Assembly (NCBI GenBank): GCA_937951895.1
Contig: CALFER010000091.1
Span: 90,676-154,675, forward strand
Origin: an uncultured bacterium
GTDB taxonomy: Bacteria > CSSED10-310 > CALFER01
Direction of reading: 5' to 3'
DNA length: 64,000 bases
Both the position numbers and the translations under genes were made by a program. Positions 1-9,514 of the stretch are shown here, piece after piece; position 1 is the stretch's first letter; every line of letters begins with the position of its first letter. The notes beneath the pieces are model-generated. The model made no database searches. It was given only the letters and a program-made list of their open reading frames with translations, and was not told the origin of the DNA.

Positions 1-3000
1 CCGAATATCGCTCGCAGCAGCTTTTCTTCAGGCGTCAGTTGAGTTTCGCCTTTCGGAGTGATCTTTCCGACCAGCACATCACCGGCCTTGACTTCCGCAC
101 CAATCCGGATGATTCCGCTTTCATCGAGGTTCCGAAGCTGTTCTTCCGAGACATTCGGGATATCGCGTGTGATTTCTTCCGTACCAAGTTTTGTGTCGCG
201 CGCTTCGATCTCAAACGATTCGATATGGATCGACGTATAGAGATCTTCCTTGACGACTTTCTCCGAAATCAGGATGGCATCTTCGAAATTGTAGCCGTGC
301 CATGGCATGAAGGCGACGAGGATGTTTCGTCCGAGAGCGAGTTCGCCGCTGTTGGTTGCCGGACCGTCCGCAATGATCTGACCGGCCTTGACGCGCTGTC
401 CACGTTTCACGATCGGTCGCTGATTGATGCATGTGTTCTGATTCGATCGTTTGAACTTGGTCAGCGTGTAGATTTCGACCGGTGATTCCTGTGTAGGGGA
501 ATTGGGGTCGAGTGCTTCTTCGGAGCGCAGAATGATGCGGTTTGCGTTGACCGCTTCGATAATACCGGATCTGCGGGCTGTGACGACAACCCCGGTGTCC
601 CGAACTGCAACATGCTCCATACCGGTGCCCACGACCGGAGCATCCGTTCGCAACAACGGTACCGCCTGCCGCTGCATATTCGAACCCATCAGCGCTCGGT
701 TTGCATCGTCATGTTCCAGGAAGGGGACAAGGGAGGTCGATACTGACACGAGTTGCATCGGACTGATGTCCATGAAATCGACCTGATCGGGCGGGGCAAG
801 TTTTGGTTCGCCTCCGTACCTGCAGGTAATCAACTCACCTTGCAGTTTCATTTCGGAATCGAACGGTGTGCTTGCTTGTGCGATATAGTATTTTCGATTA
901 CCGAGACTATTGAGTTCCTGATCTTCGTCCAGAGCGGTCAGATAATCGATATCGTCGGCTATTTTCTTATCGTGGACTCGCCGATAGGGTGTTTCGATGA
1001 AACCATGCGGAGTCACACGGGCAAACGCAGACAGCGATACGATCAGACCGACATTGGGACCTTCCGGAGTCTCAATCGGGCATATACGTCCATAATGTGT
1101 GGAATGGACGTCACGAACTTCAAATCCTGCTCGTTCGCGTGACAAACCTCCCGGACCGAGTGCAGAGAGGCGGCGTTTGTGCGTCAATTCCGCGAGCGGA
1201 TTGGTCTGATCCATGAACTGACTGAGCTGACTCGATCCGAAGAATTCATTCAGAGCAGCGGAAACGGGTTTTGCATTGATCAGGTCGTGGGGCATGACGG
1301 CAGTCAGATCCTGGATGCTCATGCGCTCACGAATTGCCCGTTCCATTCGGACGAGTCCGATACGGAATTGATTTTGGAGCAGTTCACCGACGGCTCGAAC
1401 ACGTCGATTCCCGAGATGATCGATATCATCGATGGTTCCATGTCCGTTTTTAAGCATCAGGAGGTATTTGACGACTCCGACGATATCTTCAGGAAGAAGG
1501 GTCCGTTGAGACATCGGGCTGTCAACCCCGATCTTCTTGTTCAGTTTCAGACGACCGACTTCCGAAAGATCATAGTATTTTGCGTTATAGAACAGGCGCT
1601 CGAAGAGACTCGTCGCGCTTTCGGCAGTCAACGGATCACCGGGGCGGAGTCTTCGATAGATTTCTATCTGAGCCTCATCACGGCTCATGATCTTGTCTTT
1701 CGCCAGTGTTCCGTGGAGGGATGCTCCGACCGAGGAAGTTTCGACCGAAACCAACTCGAGTTCGGGAACTTTCAGTTCCTCGATCTTCTGACAATTCTCG
1801 TGTGTGATCTCCTCATTACATTCGATGATGATCTCACCGGTCTCCAGGTTGACGACATCGGACAAAGAAATCTTTCCGATCAGATCCTGGACGGAATACT
1901 TGAGACGATCGATACCGGATTTCTTGAGATCCTTGACGGATTTTTTCGAGAATTTCTTATCCATCTTGAGGAGAATTTTACCGGGCGCTTTCGGATCCTC
2001 GATGTCCCACGGGATTCGCTCACCGATCAGACTCTGATCAACATCACGAAAGTAATGATCGCCTTCCCGGATGAGGACATCAGGGGTATAGAACAGCTTC
2101 AGAATCTCTTCGTCGTTCTCGTACCCGAGCGCTCTTAAAAGGATGGTGCTCAGAAGCTTCCGCTTGCGATCGATGCGTACGAACAGCAGATCGTTGATAT
2201 CGAATTCGAATTCGATCCAGGAGCCGCGATAAGGGATAATTCGAGCGGAATAGAGCAATTTCCCGGAAGTGTGTCCTTTCCCCTTATCATGCTTGAAGAA
2301 TACGCCGGGGGACCGGTGCATCTGACTAACAATGACCCGCTCCGTACCGTTGATGATGAACGTTCCCTTATCGCCGATACGGATACGTCCGGTCCGGTCC
2401 TGAAGGATATCCGTCATCAACGGCAACTCGCCGAGATACACTTCCTGCTCTTTGATATCGCGAATCGAGCGCGCTTCGGAATTGGCATCCTCGTCCCAGA
2501 CGACCAGACGAACAATGACTTTCAGAGGCGCAGAGAATGTCATGCCGCGTTGTTTACATTCGTCAACGGTATATTTGAGTTTGAGCTCGACTCGTTTTTC
2601 GCAATGATCACACGTGATGTATTTGGGCATACTACCGCAATGAGGGCATGCTCCCGGGTCCTGATGTTCCTCGCGAAGCTTCAGCAGATCACCGACTCCT
2701 TCGTGATTCCCGCAGGCGCACCGCCAGCGATAGCGGTTTTGCATACCCTTTGTCTTACCGCAACTGCATTCCCAAGTACCGATTTCGTATGACACGAATT
2801 CGAGAGACGCGGTTTTATTGAAATTGGTGATTGGGAAGACTTCCTTGAAGACTTCCTGCATTCCGACCGGTTTGCGGTCTTCGGGCAGCATATCCATCTG
2901 TAGATACGCTTCGAACGAAACCTGCTGGATTTCCAGCAGGTTCGGGATGGGGATCACCGATCCAATTTTTCCGAAATCACGTCGAATTCGAGGTGCATCG

Positions 3001-3032
3001 AATGATTGGGAGACAACATTCCTTACAGTCAT
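1..3032 (-). CDS. rpoB: RNA polymerase beta subunit (partial, C-terminus beyond window)
   Basis: About 1010 N-terminal residues of the beta subunit are present; the gene runs off the left edge. Family landmarks are clear: GTFIINGTERVIVSQ, RSPGVFF, the rifampicin region (SQFMDQTN, THKRRLSALGPGG) and GPNVGLIVSLS. The rifampicin region keeps the sensitive-type Asp, His and Ser. Two insertions relative to the E. coli protein are visible. One of about 55 residues after the YEIG segment carries eight cysteines (89, 91, 105, 107, 129, 132, 141, 144) in paired CxC and CxxC motifs, like a zinc ribbon. A second of about 12 residues lies between PLMTD and GTFIINGT. The ATG at 3032 matches the family start. 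The gene follows rplL by 64 bases. Confidence 0.98.
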   Translation of the reverse strand, partial: MTVRNVVSQSFDAPRIRRDFGKIGSVIPIPNLLEIQQVSFEAYLQMDMLPEDRKPVGMQEVFKEVFPITNFNKTASLEFVSYEIGTWECSCGKTKGMQNRYRWRCACGNHEGVGDLLKLREEHQDPGACPHCGSMPKYITCDHCEKRVELKLKYTVDECKQRGMTFSAPLKVIVRLVVWDEDANSEARSIRDIKEQEVYLGELPLMTDILQDRTGRIRIGDKGTFIINGTERVIVSQMHRSPGVFFKHDKGKGHTSGKLLYSARIIPYRGSWIEFEFDINDLLFVRIDRKRKLLSTILLRALGYENDEEILKLFYTPDVLIREGDHYFRDVDQSLIGERIPWDIEDPKAPGKILLKMDKKFSKKSVKDLKKSGIDRLKYSVQDLIGKISLSDVVNLETGEIIIECNEEITHENCQKIEELKVPELELVSVETSSVGASLHGTLAKDKIMSRDEAQIEIYRRLRPGDPLTAESATSLFERLFYNAKYYDLSEVGRLKLNKKIGVDSPMSQRTLLPEDIVGVVKYLLMLKNGHGTIDDIDHLGNRRVRAVGELLQNQFRIGLVRMERAIRERMSIQDLTAVMPHDLINAKPVSAALNEFFGSSQLSQFMDQTNPLAELTHKRRLSALGPGGLSRERAGFEVRDVHSTHYGRICPIETPEGPNVGLIVSLSAFARVTPHGFIETPYRRVHDKKIADDIDYLTALDEDQELNSLGNRKYYIAQASTPFDSEMKLQGELITCRYGGEPKLAPPDQVDFMDISPMQLVSVSTSLVPFLEHDDANRALMGSNMQRQAVPLLRTDAPVVGTGMEHVAVRDTGVVVTARRSGIIEAVNANRIILRSEEALDPNSPTQESPVEIYTLTKFKRSNQNTCINQRPIVKRGQRVKAGQIIADGPATNSGELALGRNILVAFMPWHGYNFEDAILISEKVVKEDLYTSIHIESFEIEARDTKLGTEEITRDIPNVSEEQLRNLDESGIIRIGAEVKAGDVLVGKITPKGETQLTPEEKLLRAIF

Positions 3033-3063
3033 GTATGCCCTTTCTTGGAATGAATTCCCAGTT

Positions 3064-3075
3064 CTCCACGTGGAG
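3064..3075. repeat. 12-bp perfect palindrome between rplL and rpoB
   Basis: CTCCACGTGGAG is a perfect palindrome flanked by GTT and AAC, in the 64-base rplL-rpoB spacer. It could form a short hairpin in the mRNA or bind a dimeric regulator. Neither is shown by the sequence. Confidence 0.5.
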
Positions 3076-3096
3076 TAACCCAGCGGAAAACATTAT

Positions 3097-3486
3097 TTAC
3101 TTAACGTTGATCTGAGCACCGGCTTCTTCGAGTTTTGCTTTGATGCTATCGGCTTCCTGTTTGCTGACACCTTCTTTGACCGGTTTCGGCACGGCGTCAA
3201 CAAGGTCTTTGGCTTCTTTCAGCCCCAAGCCGGTAATCTCGCGGACCACTTTGATGACCTGAATTTTCTTGTCACCGAATCCGACCAATTCAACTGTGAA
3301 TTCGGTTTGTTCTGCTGCTGCTTCGGGAGCGGCGGCGGCGGTGGCCATGGGCATGGCTGCGACTGCGACCGGAGCGGCGGCGGATACACCGTAACGATCT
3401 TCCATTTCCTTGATGAGTGTCGACATCTCAAGGATGGTAAGATTATCAACGAAATCGAAAAACTGTTCCTTGGTAATGGGTGCCAT
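3097..3486 (-). CDS. rplL: 50S ribosomal protein bL12 (L7/L12)
   Basis: A 129-residue L7/L12 stalk protein. It has the N-terminal dimerisation helices (MAPITKEQFFDFVDNL), an Ala-rich flexible hinge at about residues 35-60, and the C-terminal factor-binding domain with KIQVIKVVREITGLGLKEAK. The stalk recruits EF-Tu, EF-G and other GTPases to the ribosome. An upstream in-frame start at 3522 exists, but the ATG at 3486 follows a GGAGG ribosome site and gives the normal length. It lies 41 bases after rplJ, in the usual rplJ-rplL-rpoB order. Confidence 0.97.
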   Translation of the reverse strand: MAPITKEQFFDFVDNLTILEMSTLIKEMEDRYGVSAAAPVAVAAMPMATAAAAPEAAAEQTEFTVELVGFGDKKIQVIKVVREITGLGLKEAKDLVDAVPKPVKEGVSKQEADSIKAKLEEAGAQINVK

Positions 3487-3527
3487 TTCTTTATCCTCCG
3501 ATATGAGTGAGTTAACAGTCAAACAGG

Positions 3528-4049
3528 TTACGACTCTGATTTAGAGTCTTTGATTGCGGTCATAACGTTAAAGAAACCGGAAACGGTTCCTGACATCACA
3601 CGGGCGAATGCTTCTGCGGGGGCCTTGATCGTGCCCATCAACTGTGAGAGCAGGACATTGCGCGAGGGCATCTTGGCGAGTTTGGGGATATCGGTTGGAG
3701 AGAACACGGTATTTTCGAAGATTGCGGCCTTGTATTGGAGTTTTTTCGTGCTCTTGAGGAACTCCTCGAGAGCTTTGATGCCGTCGATGGCTTCTCGTTT
3801 ACTGATGGCCGCGATGGTAGGACCGGACATATAGGATTCGAGTTTTTCGACGGATGTTCCTCGTGAAGCAATGATAGAGAGGGTATTTTTAAGAACCTTC
3901 ACGTCAACGGCGGAATCCCGCAACTTGCGTCTCAAATCCGTCATCTCCGCCACAGTCACTCCGCTGAACTGAAGAAGGACTGTCGATTTTGCAGCGGAGA
4001 AGTCAGCATGCAGTTGCGATATGAGATTTTCTTTATCTAGGCGTTTCAC
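3528..4049 (-). CDS. rplJ: 50S ribosomal protein uL10
   Basis: A 173-residue uL10, the base of the L7/L12 stalk. The N-terminal rRNA-binding domain shows LRRKLRDSAVDVKVLKNTL, and the C-terminal helix that binds L12 dimers follows PAEAFARVMS. Translation starts at a GTG (4047-4049) preceded by AAGGA. The spacer from rplA is only 35 bases, too short for a long autoregulatory L10-binding leader of the E. coli type directly upstream of the gene. Confidence 0.97.
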   Translation of the reverse strand: MKRLDKENLISQLHADFSAAKSTVLLQFSGVTVAEMTDLRRKLRDSAVDVKVLKNTLSIIASRGTSVEKLESYMSGPTIAAISKREAIDGIKALEEFLKSTKKLQYKAAIFENTVFSPTDIPKLAKMPSRNVLLSQLMGTIKAPAEAFARVMSGTVSGFFNVMTAIKDSKSES

Positions 4050-4084
4050 GTTCGGTTATCCTTTCCAGATAAACGCTAATGAAT

Positions 4085-4789
4085 CTATCGAAACAGATTC
4101 ATTATCTGGTTAACGTCCAATTTCAAACCGACACCCATTGTCGTGGACATCGTGGCGCTCTTGACATAGGTGCCTTTCGCGGTCGCCGGTTTTAACTTCA
4201 GAATCATTTCGATCAATGCCTTGCTGTTCTCGAGGATCATACTCTGGTCGAAAGAAATTTTCCCGATGGCTGCATGAACGATACCGGTCTTATCCACTTT
4301 AAAAGAAATTTTACCGGCTTTGATCTCTTTGATCGCTTTGGCGACTTCGAGCGTAACGGTTCCTGTTTTGGGGTTCGGCATCAAGCCTCGTGGACCCAGG
4401 ATTTTTCCAAGACGCCCGACTTTTCCCATCATGTCCGGTGTGGCGACGGCGATATCAAAATCGAACCATCCGCCCTGGACTTTTTCGACGAGATCGTCGG
4501 CTCCGACTTCGTCAGCTCCGGCTTCCTTCGCTTCGGCGATTTTTTCACCGGATGCGAACACGATGACGCGTTTCGTTTTCCCGGTTCCGTGAGGGAGAAC
4601 GACGGTGCCGCGAACGATCTGGTCTGCGTGTCGGGGATTCACGCCCAGGCGCATGGCCACATCGACGCTTTCATCGAATTTCGAGTATTTGTTGTCTTTC
4701 AGAAATGCGATTGCCTCTTCGAGCAAATAGACATCTTTGTCTTTTGCTTTGGCCTTGACGGCCAGGTACTTTTTCCCATGAGATGCCAT
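4085..4789 (-). CDS. rplA: 50S ribosomal protein uL1
   Basis: A 234-residue uL1 of normal length. Diagnostic stretches are GTVVLPHGTGKTKRVIVFA, GRLGKILGPRGLMPNPKTGT and the C-terminal KGTYVKSATMSTTMGVG. uL1 forms the mobile L1 stalk near the ribosomal E site and often represses its own operon. It lies 52 bases downstream of rplK and is read in the same direction. ATG start with GGAGG upstream. Confidence 0.98.
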   Translation of the reverse strand: MASHGKKYLAVKAKAKDKDVYLLEEAIAFLKDNKYSKFDESVDVAMRLGVNPRHADQIVRGTVVLPHGTGKTKRVIVFASGEKIAEAKEAGADEVGADDLVEKVQGGWFDFDIAVATPDMMGKVGRLGKILGPRGLMPNPKTGTVTLEVAKAIKEIKAGKISFKVDKTGIVHAAIGKISFDQSMILENSKALIEMILKLKPATAKGTYVKSATMSTTMGVGLKLDVNQIMNLFR

Positions 4790-4841
4790 TGAGACCTCCT
4801 GTGGTATAACGTCTCGATCACGAGACTCCCACGATAATCAA

Positions 4842-5270
4842 TTAATCAACGACTTCGATACCCATGCTTCGGGCTGTACCGGCAATAGTCCGAATGGCAG
4901 CTTCGAGGGAAACCGCATTGAGATCGGACATTTTTTTGCGGGCGATTTCTTCCACCTGTTTCATGGATATCTTGGCGACTTTTTCCTGTTTCGGGTTGGC
5001 GGACGCCTTCGCGATTCCGACCGCCTGTTTTATGAGGACCGAGGCGGGAGGGGTTTTTGTAACGAATGTAAATGAGCGATCGGCGTAGATTGTGATGAGC
5101 ACGGGGATCGTGATGCCGGAATCAAGTCCCTGGGTGCGGGCATTGAACGCTTTGCAGAATTCCATGATATTGACGCCGTGCTGTCCAAGTGCCGGGCCGA
5201 CCGGGGGTGATGGAGTTGCCTGTCCGGCCGGGCATTGAAGTTTGACTTGAGCGACTACTTTTTTAGCCAT
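4842..5270 (-). CDS. rplK: 50S ribosomal protein uL11
   Basis: A 142-residue uL11. The N-terminal proline-rich segment (PSPPVGPALGQHGVNIMEFC) and the C-terminal rRNA-binding domain (IRTIAGTARSMGIEV) are intact. It forms part of the GTPase-associated centre together with 23S rRNA. GGAGG lies just before the ATG. The gene follows nusG by 34 bases, as in most bacteria. Confidence 0.98.
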   Translation of the reverse strand: MAKKVVAQVKLQCPAGQATPSPPVGPALGQHGVNIMEFCKAFNARTQGLDSGITIPVLITIYADRSFTFVTKTPPASVLIKQAVGIAKASANPKQEKVAKISMKQVEEIARKKMSDLNAVSLEAAIRTIAGTARSMGIEVVD

Positions 5271-5304
5271 TATAACCTCCAGCCATCATCTACTAGATGG
5301 CGTA

Positions 5305-5835
5305 TCAGGCACTTTCTACCTGAGAAAAATCCACATCGACGGCAGTTGCCCGTCCGAAAATACTTACCATTACCTTCAAACGGCTCTTTTCCTGATTGAC
5401 TTCTTCAACGACCCCGTTGAAATTTGCGAACGCGCCCTCCGTGATTCGAACGCGCTCACCCTTTTGGAACCGGATACGGGGTTTCGGTTTTTCGATTCCG
5501 GCCTGCATCTGCTGAATGATGTTTTCGACGTCGGAGTCCGCGAGAGGCGCGGGTTTCTGTCCTGAACTGATGAATCCAGTAACTTTGGGTGTGTTTTTTA
5601 CCAGGTACCAGAGTTCATCAGACATATCCATATGGATAAGAATATAGCCGGGGAAAAAGCTTTTCTGGCTGATTTCCTTGCGGCCTTTTTTAAAATCGAC
5701 AACGTTTTCCATCGGGATCAGGATCTGGTCGATTTTTTCGTGCAGAGCATTGGCTTTGATTTGCTGTTCGAGATGCGCACGAACTTTTTCCTCAAATCCA
5801 GAATAAACATGGACGGCGTACCATTTTTTCGCCAT
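5305..5835 (-). CDS. nusG: transcription termination/antitermination protein NusG
   Basis: A 176-residue NusG. The N-terminal NGN domain starts KKWYAVHVYSGFEEKV, binds RNA polymerase and includes SFFPGYILI. The C-terminal KOW domain contains FQKGERVRITEGAFANFNG and contacts Rho or ribosomal S10. The ATG at 5835 follows AAGGAG; a TTG one codon upstream is less likely. Gene order secE-nusG-rplK is conserved. Confidence 0.98.
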   Translation of the reverse strand: MAKKWYAVHVYSGFEEKVRAHLEQQIKANALHEKIDQILIPMENVVDFKKGRKEISQKSFFPGYILIHMDMSDELWYLVKNTPKVTGFISSGQKPAPLADSDVENIIQQMQAGIEKPKPRIRFQKGERVRITEGAFANFNGVVEEVNQEKSRLKVMVSIFGRATAVDVDFSQVESA

Positions 5836-5866
5836 CAAAAACTCCTTGAAAGCAAGTTCCGGTCGC

Positions 5867-6226
5867 TCAATTGGACTTATAGACCCAGAGCAGCAGGAAA
5901 ACGAAGATCGCGAAGGTCGCGAAGGTCATCATGCCGGCGTTACCCGCGAGAGCAGGCTGGATACCTCTTGCGAGGATAAAATCGACGATACCGAGATAGA
6001 CGCTGATAAGGACGGTCGCGGAGAGCAGAGCGATCGTGGAGCTACTGACTTCCTTTCGGGACGGCCAGGTAACTTTTTTCATTTCCGCGAGGACTTCCTG
6101 AAAGAAGACGATCCAGCCGTCGATCATCCCTTTGGCTTTTGATGTTTTAACGGATGAATCTTTCGAGCGAGGTTTGATCGCCTTGTCTTTTGTGGCGGTT
6201 TGGTTTTTTTCGATATCTTTCGCCAT
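5867..6226 (-). CDS. secE: preprotein translocase subunit SecE
   Basis: A 119-residue SecE with a single C-terminal membrane helix. A charged Lys-rich N-terminal extension (about residues 1-55) precedes the conserved amphipathic helix FFQEVLAEMKKVTWPSRKEV and the transmembrane segment. SecE clamps SecY in the inner-membrane translocon. The frame continues upstream into the tRNA-Trp gene, so the ATG at 6226 is the sensible start. It lies between tRNA-Trp and nusG, the classical position. Confidence 0.95.
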   Translation of the reverse strand: MAKDIEKNQTATKDKAIKPRSKDSSVKTSKAKGMIDGWIVFFQEVLAEMKKVTWPSRKEVSSSTIALLSATVLISVYLGIVDFILARGIQPALAGNAGMMTFATFAIFVFLLLWVYKSN

Positions 6227-6283
6227 ACAACCTTGCCTTTGAGTGCCGATTTCGAGAATCGGCCGGATATTAATAAGAAAGAA

Positions 6284-6356
6284 CAGGCCAGGAGGGACTC
6301 GAACCCCCAACATCCGGATTTGGAGTCCGGCGCTCTGCCATTAGAGCTACTGGCCT
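6284..6356 (-). tRNA. tRNA-Trp (CCA)
   Basis: A 73-nt cloverleaf with a 7-bp acceptor stem (AGGCCAG/CTGGCCT), D arm, anticodon loop with CCA, and a GTTCGAGTC T loop. The 3' CCA is not encoded. It lies between rpmG and secE, as in many bacteria. Confidence 0.96.
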
Positions 6357-6401
6357 ATTCTTAATGTACATGCGCAACTCGACGCACCGGGAGCAGATCG
6401 C

Positions 6402-6551
6402 TTACTTCACCTGCTTGTGTTCAGTGTGTTTCCTGCAGAACGGGCAGAACTTTCTGACCACAAGTTTATCAGGTGTTTTTTTACGATTCCGCGTGCCGGT
6501 ATAATTCCGTTGTTTGCACTCACCACACGCAATCTGAATGTTGTCTCTCAT
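6402..6551 (-). CDS. rpmG: 50S ribosomal protein bL33
   Basis: A 49-residue bL33 with start ATG at 6551 and TAA at 6402. It begins MRDNIQIACGECKQRNY and ends with KFCPFCRKHTEHKQVK. Two CxxC pairs (CGEC and CPFC) show it is the zinc-binding form. It lies just downstream of tuf (18 bases) and upstream of tRNA-Trp. Confidence 0.96.
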   Translation of the reverse strand: MRDNIQIACGECKQRNYTGTRNRKKTPDKLVVRKFCPFCRKHTEHKQVK

Positions 6552-6569
6552 GAAACTCACTCCAGTAAT

Positions 6570-7775
<1,206 letters not shown>

Positions 7776-7837
7776 AACCACTCCTCCACTGCTATTAGGA
7801 GCATCAGCGAATCCGCCCCTTGGTTCCCGACATTGTT

Positions 7838-7910
7838 AGCCCACGACCGGGCTCGAACCGGTGACCTCCTCCTTACCAAGGAGGTGCTCTACCTACTGAG
7901 CTACGTGGGC
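7838..7910 (-). tRNA. tRNA-Thr (GGT)
   Basis: A 73-nt cloverleaf with acceptor stem GCCCACG/CGTGGGC, anticodon stem CCTCC/GGAGG and loop TTGGTAA (anticodon GGT). It is the last of four tRNAs before tuf; 3' CCA is not encoded. Confidence 0.96.
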
Positions 7911-7923
7911 AACTCAGAAAACA

Positions 7924-7996
7924 AGCGGGAAACGGGGCTTGAACCCGCGACCCTCAGCTTGGAAGGCTGATGCTCTACCGACTGAGCTATTCCCGC
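7924..7996 (-). tRNA. tRNA-Gly (TCC)
   Basis: A 73-nt cloverleaf with acceptor stem GCGGGAA/TTCCCGC, anticodon stem TCAGC/GCTGA and loop CTTCCAA (anticodon TCC). It is the third gene of the tRNA cluster. Confidence 0.96.
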
Positions 7997-8015
7997 GGAA
8001 GCATTGCTGCTTCGA

Positions 8016-8098
8016 TGGGGAGAGAAGGAATCGAACCTTCGAAGGCGTCTGCCAACAGATTTACAGTCTGCCCCCTTTGACCTCTTGGGTATCTCCCC
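8016..8098 (-). tRNA. tRNA-Tyr (GTA)
   Basis: An 83-nt class II tRNA with a long variable arm, acceptor stem GGGGAGA/TCTCCCC and anticodon GTA in the loop of GACTGTAAATC. It is the second gene of the cluster. Confidence 0.96.
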
Positions 8099-8119
8099 GA
8101 ACAGCGAACTTCACTTCCA

Positions 8120-8192
8120 AGCTGGCGAAGGGATTTGAACCCCCGACCTAGTGATTACAAATCACTTGCTCTACCAGCTGAGCTACGCCAGC
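8120..8192 (-). tRNA. tRNA-Thr (TGT)
   Basis: A 73-nt cloverleaf with acceptor stem GCTGGCG/CGCCAGC, anticodon stem AGTGA/TCACT and loop TTTGTAA (anticodon TGT). It is the first gene of the tRNA-tuf transcription unit. Confidence 0.96.
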
Positions 8193-8206
8193 CAGGCAAA
8201 GTCAAA

Positions 8207-8234
8207 AGCTTAATTGTTTGCGGATGAAAGTCAA
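8207..8234 (-). promoter_or_regulatory. candidate sigma70 promoter for the tRNA-tuf unit
   Basis: On the minus strand TTGACT (8229-8234) is followed after 16 bases by TAAGCT (8207-8212), about 15 bases before the first tRNA. The -35 box is good and the -10 box weak, so this is a candidate only. Confidence 0.4.
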
Positions 8235-8248
8235 GGAAAAAGTTTCTG

Positions 8249-9010
8249 CTATCGCGTCCGGCCCATACGTGTCCTGACCCATTCATATAAAACGATGCCG
8301 GCCGCGACCGAAACATTCAGGCTGCCCGCAGGTCCACGCATCGGAATTGCCCGCACGTCATCGCATTCCTTGCGCAATACCGGCCTCAACCCCGTGTCCT
8401 CACCCCCCAGGATAAACACCGTACGCTCGGGAAAAGTGGAACTGTCGAGCACAGTGGTTCCATCGTGTGAAACACCAACAATCCAAAAATTGCGACTCTT
8501 GAGATCGCGCAGAGCCGCCGCCAGGTTCCCGATCAGAGCCACCGGAACTTGGGAAAGTGTTCCGGCAGAAGCCTTCATCGCAACCCCCGATAGCGGAGCG
8601 GACGCGTGGCGCGGGAGCAGAATCCCATGAATACCGGCGGCTGCCGCAGATCGAAAGACTGCTCCGAGATTCCGAGGATCCTGAATGTGATCCAACACCA
8701 TAAAACACCGGTGCTCAGACACATCCGGCATGTTCAGCAGGTCTTCGTAATCGATCGGCCGGCAAACCATCATCCGGATGACGATCCCCTGATGAACCGC
8801 CCCATTCGTAAGCCTGTCGAGCGTTTTCTTATCGACAAAATTCAACTTTATCCCGCGTTTTTTTACGGCAAACAGAACGGATCGGAATGCGTCCGGGAAA
8901 TGGACATCCTGCTGAACCCAGATCCGATCGATGGTCGCTTCGGGATTCTTCAGGATCGTTTCCGCCGGGTGCCGGCCAAAGGCGATATCGTCCGGGAGTC
9001 CCCTGTTCAT
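8249..9010 (-). CDS. rlmB: 23S rRNA (guanosine-2'-O)-methyltransferase RlmB-like (TrmH/SpoU family)
   Basis: A 253-residue SPOUT methyltransferase. The N-terminal L30e-like substrate-binding domain (about residues 5-85) begins with FGRHPAETIL. The catalytic knot domain carries the three SpoU motifs: LDHIQDPRNLGAVFRSAAA, VFILGGEDTGLRP and IPMRGPAGSLNVSVAAGIVLYE. It would 2'-O-methylate a guanosine in 23S rRNA using S-adenosylmethionine. RlmB is the best match, but a related TrmH-family paralogue is possible. Its start overlaps the ispF stop (ATGA). Confidence 0.88.
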   Translation of the reverse strand: MNRGLPDDIAFGRHPAETILKNPEATIDRIWVQQDVHFPDAFRSVLFAVKKRGIKLNFVDKKTLDRLTNGAVHQGIVIRMMVCRPIDYEDLLNMPDVSEHRCFMVLDHIQDPRNLGAVFRSAAAAGIHGILLPRHASAPLSGVAMKASAGTLSQVPVALIGNLAAALRDLKSRNFWIVGVSHDGTTVLDSSTFPERTVFILGGEDTGLRPVLRKECDDVRAIPMRGPAGSLNVSVAAGIVLYEWVRTRMGRTR

Positions 9011-9498
9011 GCCTGGACACTGAGGGTGGCGATGGCATGAGCCGCGATCCCCTCCTCCCGTCCTTCAAAACCCAATCCCTCGGTTGTCGTCGCCTTGATA
9101 TTGATACGCGTTTCCGGGATACCGAGTGCTCTTGAGACAGCGACCTGCATCATCCCGATGAATGGCCTGATCTTGGGCTTCTGGGCCACTACTGTCGCGT
9201 CAAGCCATTCGATCCCGAGACATCTGTTGTGCAGCATCCTGCTGATTCGTTCGAGCAGCGCCATCGACGAGATTCCTTCGTAGGAGGGATCCGAGTCCGG
9301 GAAGTGCACACCGATATCACCCAATCCTGCTGCTCCGAGCAGGGCGTCCGCGATCGCATGTGCCAGGACATCAGCATCGGAGTGGCCGAGCAATCCGAGC
9401 CCCCAGGGAATCTCGACACCCCCCAGAATCAGCTTCCGATCCGGCACCAGGCGATGGACATCGTATCCGAGTCCTGTTCTGATGAGTCGGTCCGTCAT
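9007..9498 (-). CDS. ispF: 2-C-methyl-D-erythritol 2,4-cyclodiphosphate synthase
   Basis: A 163-residue IspF, a step in the MEP isoprenoid pathway. It begins TDRLIRTGLGYDVHRL, with the zinc-binding DVH motif, and contains LLGHSDADVLAHAIADALLGA and the C-terminal ATTTEGLGFEGREEGI signature. The frame is open far upstream into mlaD, but the ATG at 9498 gives the family length and N-terminus. It overlaps rlmB by 4 bases; ispE lies about 8 kb away on the same strand. Confidence 0.96.
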   Translation of the reverse strand: MTDRLIRTGLGYDVHRLVPDRKLILGGVEIPWGLGLLGHSDADVLAHAIADALLGAAGLGDIGVHFPDSDPSYEGISSMALLERISRMLHNRCLGIEWLDATVVAQKPKIRPFIGMMQVAVSRALGIPETRINIKATTTEGLGFEGREEGIAAHAIATLSVQA

Positions 9499-9514
9499 GG
9501 CCGTGTCTCTTCCG

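Noticed and set aside
1179..2138. 319-codon open frame on the plus strand antisense to rpoB
   Set aside because: It lies wholly inside the conserved rpoB frame and has no recognisable domain or ribosome site; a shadow of the real gene.
3307..3510. Gly/Cys-rich small plus-strand frame opposite rplL
   Set aside because: It arises from the Ala-codon-rich hinge of L7/L12 read backwards.
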